Source of the DNA: Candidatus Rhodoferax randersensis
GTDB taxonomy: Bacteria > Pseudomonadota > Gammaproteobacteria > Burkholderiales > Burkholderiaceae_C
Assembly (NCBI GenBank): GCA_016718155.1
Contig: JADKEH010000044.1
Coordinates: forward strand, 186,001-250,000
DNA: 64,000 bases
Direction of reading: 5' to 3'
Shown here piece after piece: positions 61,261-64,000 of this stretch. The notes beneath the pieces were generated by a model. The model was not told the DNA's origin and searched no databases. It saw only the letters and a program-made list of their open reading frames with translations. The number at the start of each line of letters is the position of its first letter. Position 1 is the first letter of the stretch. The position numbers were made by a program, and so were the translations under genes.

Positions 61261-62714
61261 CCAATGCCCAGATCCTCGTCATCGACGATGAGCCTGATTT
61301 GCGCACGTTGTATGAGTTGACCTTGCTGCGCGAGGGCTACCGGGTTGATGCCGCCGGAAGCCTGCAAGAGGCCTGGCAGCATCTCGGCGAAACGCGTTAT
61401 GACGTGGTCATCACCGACATGCGCCTGCCCGACGGTGTTGGCATGGAACTGATTCAGCGTCTGCGCGACCAACATCGCGCCGAACGCTGCGTCGTCATCA
61501 CCGCCTATGGTTCTGCTGAAAACGCGGTCGAGTCCCTCAAGGCCGGGGCCTTTGACTACCTCACCAAGCCGGTGGACCTCAAACAGTTTCGAACCGTGAT
61601 CGCGTCCGCGGTGCAAGACGCATTGACCCGCCCCAGCCAGCCCGGTCGCGGCCCCACGGCAGCGCCGGGCCTGTCCGAGCCCACTGGGCGCAGCCTGACC
61701 GGCGAGACGGCGCTTGCGCGACTGGTTGGCGAGTCCGCCAGCATGCGCTTGGTAAAAGAGCGCATCGTCAAGGTCGCCCGAAACATGGCGCCGGTTCTGG
61801 TCAGCGGCGAATCCGGTACCGGCAAGGAGTTGGTGGCCGGCGCGATTCATGCCAACAGCCATCGCGTTGGCGGCCCGATGGTGGCCGTGAACTGCAGCGC
61901 AATCCCGGAGCATCTGCTGGAGGCCGAGTTCTTCGGCGCCAAGAAGGGCTCCTACACCGGCTCCACTCAGGACCGGATCGGATTCTTTCAAGCTGCCAAG
62001 GGCGGTACCCTGTTTCTCGACGAGATCGGCGACCTGCCAATCGCCATGCAATCAAAGCTGCTGCGCGCCATCCAGGAGCGGTGTGTGCGCCCGATCGGCT
62101 CGACACAGGAGGAACCGGTGGACGTGCGCATCATCAGCGCCACGCACAAAAACCTGGGCACGGAGGTGCTGGCCGGGCGGTTTCGGCAGGATCTCTACTA
62201 CCGGCTCAACGTGATCGAAATAGCGATTCCTCCCTTGCGCGACCGGCGCGAGGACTTGCCCGCCTTGTGTCACGCACTGCTCCATCGCATTGCCGAAGAG
62301 TCCGGCGTGCCCGTGCCGACCCTGTCCGACTCGGTGCTCGCCCAGCTCGCGCGGGACCCCTTGACCGGCAACGTGCGTGAGCTGGAGAACCTGCTCCACC
62401 GCGCCGTGGCCCTGAGCGAAGACAACTGCCTGCAAATTGAACTGGCGGTACGCGACCCCAACCCGTCCACGCCACTGGCCGTTGTCCGCCACCAGCGGGC
62501 AACCGACCCCCAAAGCGAGATGCCCAGGGATCTGCAAGCCCATCTGGACCAGCAGGAACGCCGAATACTGATTCAGGCGCTGCACGAGACCGGCTTCAAC
62601 CGGACTGCGGCAGCGGCTCGGCTGGGCTTGAGCCTGCGCCAGATGCGCTACCGCATCGCCCGCCTCAACATCGACACGCCACATGGCAGTGAGCCCTCCG
62701 ACGAGCCCGTCTGA
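61239..62714 (+). CDS. pilR: Sigma-54-dependent response regulator PilR
   Basis: 491 residues. Receiver with phospho-Asp in VVITDMRLPDGVG, AAA+ domain with Walker A SGESGTGKELVAGAIH, the sigma-54 contact loop GSYTGS (variant of GAFTGA), Walker B GGTLFLDEIGDLP, and a Fis-type helix-turn-helix LHETGFNRTAAAARLGLSLR. It activates pilA transcription from a sigma-54 promoter. Coupled to pilS (22-base overlap) and to ampD (32-base overlap). Confidence 0.95.
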   Translation: MATNTPLTNAQILVIDDEPDLRTLYELTLLREGYRVDAAGSLQEAWQHLGETRYDVVITDMRLPDGVGMELIQRLRDQHRAERCVVITAYGSAENAVESLKAGAFDYLTKPVDLKQFRTVIASAVQDALTRPSQPGRGPTAAPGLSEPTGRSLTGETALARLVGESASMRLVKERIVKVARNMAPVLVSGESGTGKELVAGAIHANSHRVGGPMVAVNCSAIPEHLLEAEFFGAKKGSYTGSTQDRIGFFQAAKGGTLFLDEIGDLPIAMQSKLLRAIQERCVRPIGSTQEEPVDVRIISATHKNLGTEVLAGRFRQDLYYRLNVIEIAIPPLRDRREDLPALCHALLHRIAEESGVPVPTLSDSVLAQLARDPLTGNVRELENLLHRAVALSEDNCLQIELAVRDPNPSTPLAVVRHQRATDPQSEMPRDLQAHLDQQERRILIQALHETGFNRTAAAARLGLSLRQMRYRIARLNIDTPHGSEPSDEPV

Positions 62715-63297
62715 AGTGCTCGCGGACCGGGCGCTATGGAAAGATGGTTGGTACCGGTACGCTCGGTGCCTGCGCTCGCCCAATTTCGGACCACGCCCAA
62801 GGGCAACGGCAGTCAGCCTGATCGTTCTGCACTCGATCAGTCTGCCCCCCGGTCAATATGGCGGCGATGAAGTGCAGTTGCTGTTCACCAACCAGTTGCC
62901 AGCGCACGCCCATCCCTACTTCGAGACGATCCATGCGCTGAAGGTGTCGGCGCATTTCTACATTCGCCGCGGTGGTGAACTTTGGCAGTTTGTAAGCTGC
63001 GACGATCGCGCCTGGCATGCTGGCGTGTCGGTCTTTGATGAGCGCAGCAACTGCAACGACTTCTCGGTCGGCATCGAGTTGGAGGGACTCGAAGGCGATG
63101 CCTTCGAGCCTGACCAGTACGCGACCCTGTCAGCACTGTGCGCCGCCATCGCCCAATGCTACCCAGTAGCAAACGTCGCCGGGCACGAGCATATTGCGGC
63201 GGGTCGCAAGGGCGATCCGGGTCCGGGCTTTGACTGGCCGCGCTTGCAACGCGCACTGGCCTGGCCACCCGAGCGCTTTCCGGCTGCGCTCGACTAG
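62683..63297 (+). CDS. ampD: 1,6-anhydro-N-acetylmuramyl-L-alanine amidase AmpD
   Basis: 204 residues, amidase_2 fold. Zn ligands and catalytic residues: LIVLHSISLPPGQYGG, VSAHFYIRRGGELWQFVSCD, NCNDFSVGIELEG and AGHEHIAAGRKGDPGPGFDW. It removes peptides from anhydro-muropeptides in cytosolic wall recycling; in bacteria with AmpC/AmpR it indirectly controls beta-lactamase. The ATG at 62683 overlaps pilR by 32 bases; a GTG at 62716 just after the pilR stop is an alternative start. Confidence 0.93.
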   Translation: MAVSPPTSPSEVLADRALWKDGWYRYARCLRSPNFGPRPRATAVSLIVLHSISLPPGQYGGDEVQLLFTNQLPAHAHPYFETIHALKVSAHFYIRRGGELWQFVSCDDRAWHAGVSVFDERSNCNDFSVGIELEGLEGDAFEPDQYATLSALCAAIAQCYPVANVAGHEHIAAGRKGDPGPGFDWPRLQRALAWPPERFPAALD

Positions 63298-63408
63298 CGG
63301 GTTGCGCACCGCGCGGCCACGTCAACCACGGGTCCGCGCCTGGCTATTGACCAGCCAAGCGGCTTGGTTATTGCCGACACGCTCCCGCTAACCCTCTGCG
63401 GGTAATAC

Positions 63409-63456
63409 ACTACCGGTAGTGGCTTGAATTCGCTTTAGACCCCATATATAGTGTGT
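63409..63456 (+). promoter_or_regulatory. Tandem NrdR boxes and promoter of the ribonucleotide reductase gene
   Basis: Box 1 ACACTACCGGTAGTGG (63409-63424) and box 2 ACCCCATATATAGTGT (63441-63456) match the NrdR consensus and are spaced 32 bp start to start, the usual three helical turns. TTGAAT (63426-63431) and TATATA (63447-63452) could be the -35 and -10, so NrdR would block the promoter directly when dATP is high. The rest of the 257-bp gap after ampD shows nothing else. Confidence 0.75.
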
Positions 63457-63554
63457 CCAGATTATCAAGGACGTCCTGCCGGGTGTTTTTGCGCAAGCCA
63501 CCCAGACCAACATGACCAGCGCCGAGCAGGCCTGGCAACAACACAGGAGAGACA

Positions 63555-64000
63555 GTGCACACTGCAATGCAATCAACGGGCACGGAGCCCGTTACCAAAC
63601 ATTCCCGCCACGGCGCGCCCAGCGCCGCCATCACGCCAGAGCACACCCTCAATCACTACCAGATCATCCGGCGCAACGGCGCGGTGGTTCCGTTCGAGCC
63701 AGCCAAGATTGCGGTGGCGATGATGAAGGCGTTCTTGGCCGTCCACGGCACGCAGGGCGCGGCCTCGGCCAGCGTGCGCGAAGTGGTCGAGACGCTGACA
63801 CAAGGCGTCATCCGCGCACTGGTGCGCTCACGGCCCGGTGGCGGCACCTTCCACATTGAAGACGTGCAGGACCACGTCGAACTTGGCTTGATGCGCAGTG
63901 GTCACCACGAAATTGCGCGCGCCTATGTGTTGTACCGCGAAAGCCGGACCCAGGAAAGGGCCAAGGCGGCGGCGCAGATTACCCAGCCGGCCCACGTGCT
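63555..64000 (+). CDS. nrdA: Ribonucleoside-diphosphate reductase alpha subunit, N-terminal part
   Basis: The frame starts at GTG 63555, favoured because AGGAG lies 6 bases upstream; an ATG at 63567 is too far from it. The sequence reaches the right edge. HYQIIRRNGAVVPFEPAKIA, VAMMKAFLAVHGTQ and IEDVQDHVELGLMRSGHHEI form the ATP-cone regulatory domain of class I ribonucleotide reductase, which binds ATP or dATP to switch activity. The catalytic barrel lies beyond the window. Confidence 0.9.
   Translation, partial: MHTAMQSTGTEPVTKHSRHGAPSAAITPEHTLNHYQIIRRNGAVVPFEPAKIAVAMMKAFLAVHGTQGAASASVREVVETLTQGVIRALVRSRPGGGTFHIEDVQDHVELGLMRSGHHEIARAYVLYRESRTQERAKAAAQITQPAHV

Overview
The window looks like chromosomal DNA of a Burkholderiales betaproteobacterium, most likely a Comamonadaceae relative such as Rhodoferax or Polaromonas. 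This is an inference from high GC, gene content and gene order: yqgE-ruvX-pyrR-pyrB-pyrC', rubredoxin-pilGHIJL beside thiD-hemL, purH-fis-dusB, ffh-ypjD-pilSR-ampD, and PPi-dependent phosphofructokinase. No direct taxonomic marker such as rRNA is present. || Layout. 1-7.5 kb: the start of a putative M3 peptidase, DUF2145 and membrane genes, PPi-phosphofructokinase, a lipoprotein, then an accessory patch. The patch holds an HNH nuclease gene packaged like an integron cassette (core-like site in front, attC-like hairpin over the stop codon), a frameshifted PD-(D/E)xK-like gene, and copies of a GTCATTGCGAG repeat. 7.6-15.3 kb: an LplT/PlsC-like fusion, a DMT exporter with a His-rich tail, a MaoC-like hydratase, and a divergent iron-type ABC permease and ATPase. 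15.3-20.6 kb: the pyrimidine operon with a metal-site-deficient dihydroorotase, and a photolyase. 20.7-30.6 kb: the chemosensory (Chp/Pil) operon rubredoxin-pilG-pilH-pilI-pilJ-pilL. 30.6-36 kb: thiD, hemL and two Sel1-repeat genes. 36-48.3 kb: purH-fis-dusB, yqaA, ychF, a 7TMR-DISM protein with dead GGDEF, MOSC, a UbiH-like monooxygenase, dsbC, an M61 peptidase, enoyl-CoA hydratase. 48.3-50.1 kb: an ECF sigma factor and its probable membrane anti-sigma partner. || 50.25-55.25 kb is a 4.93 kb integrative element in the 3' end of tRNA-Met(CAU). It is bounded by identical 48-bp repeats and carries a tyrosine integrase, a probable excisionase-like protein, a PD-(D/E)xK-like protein, a winged-helix protein whose gene contains iteron-like TTCA-N5-TGAA repeats, and several small unknown proteins. 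No phage structural, conjugation or known defence gene is recognisable. || 55.3-64 kb: miaB, ffh, ypjD, pilS-pilR (type IV pilus two-component system), ampD, and the start of class I ribonucleotide reductase behind tandem NrdR boxes. || Five genes (PD-(D/E)xK-like, thiD, integrase, an island gene, ypjD) each need exactly one base added or removed to read through. At least four involve homopolymers and two are conserved housekeeping genes, so consensus sequencing error is the leading explanation. || Functional links: the Chp/PilGHIJL chemosensory array and PilS/PilR, both in this window, point to a surface-sensing, twitching lifestyle. The pyr, pur, thiD, hemL and nrd genes are core metabolism.
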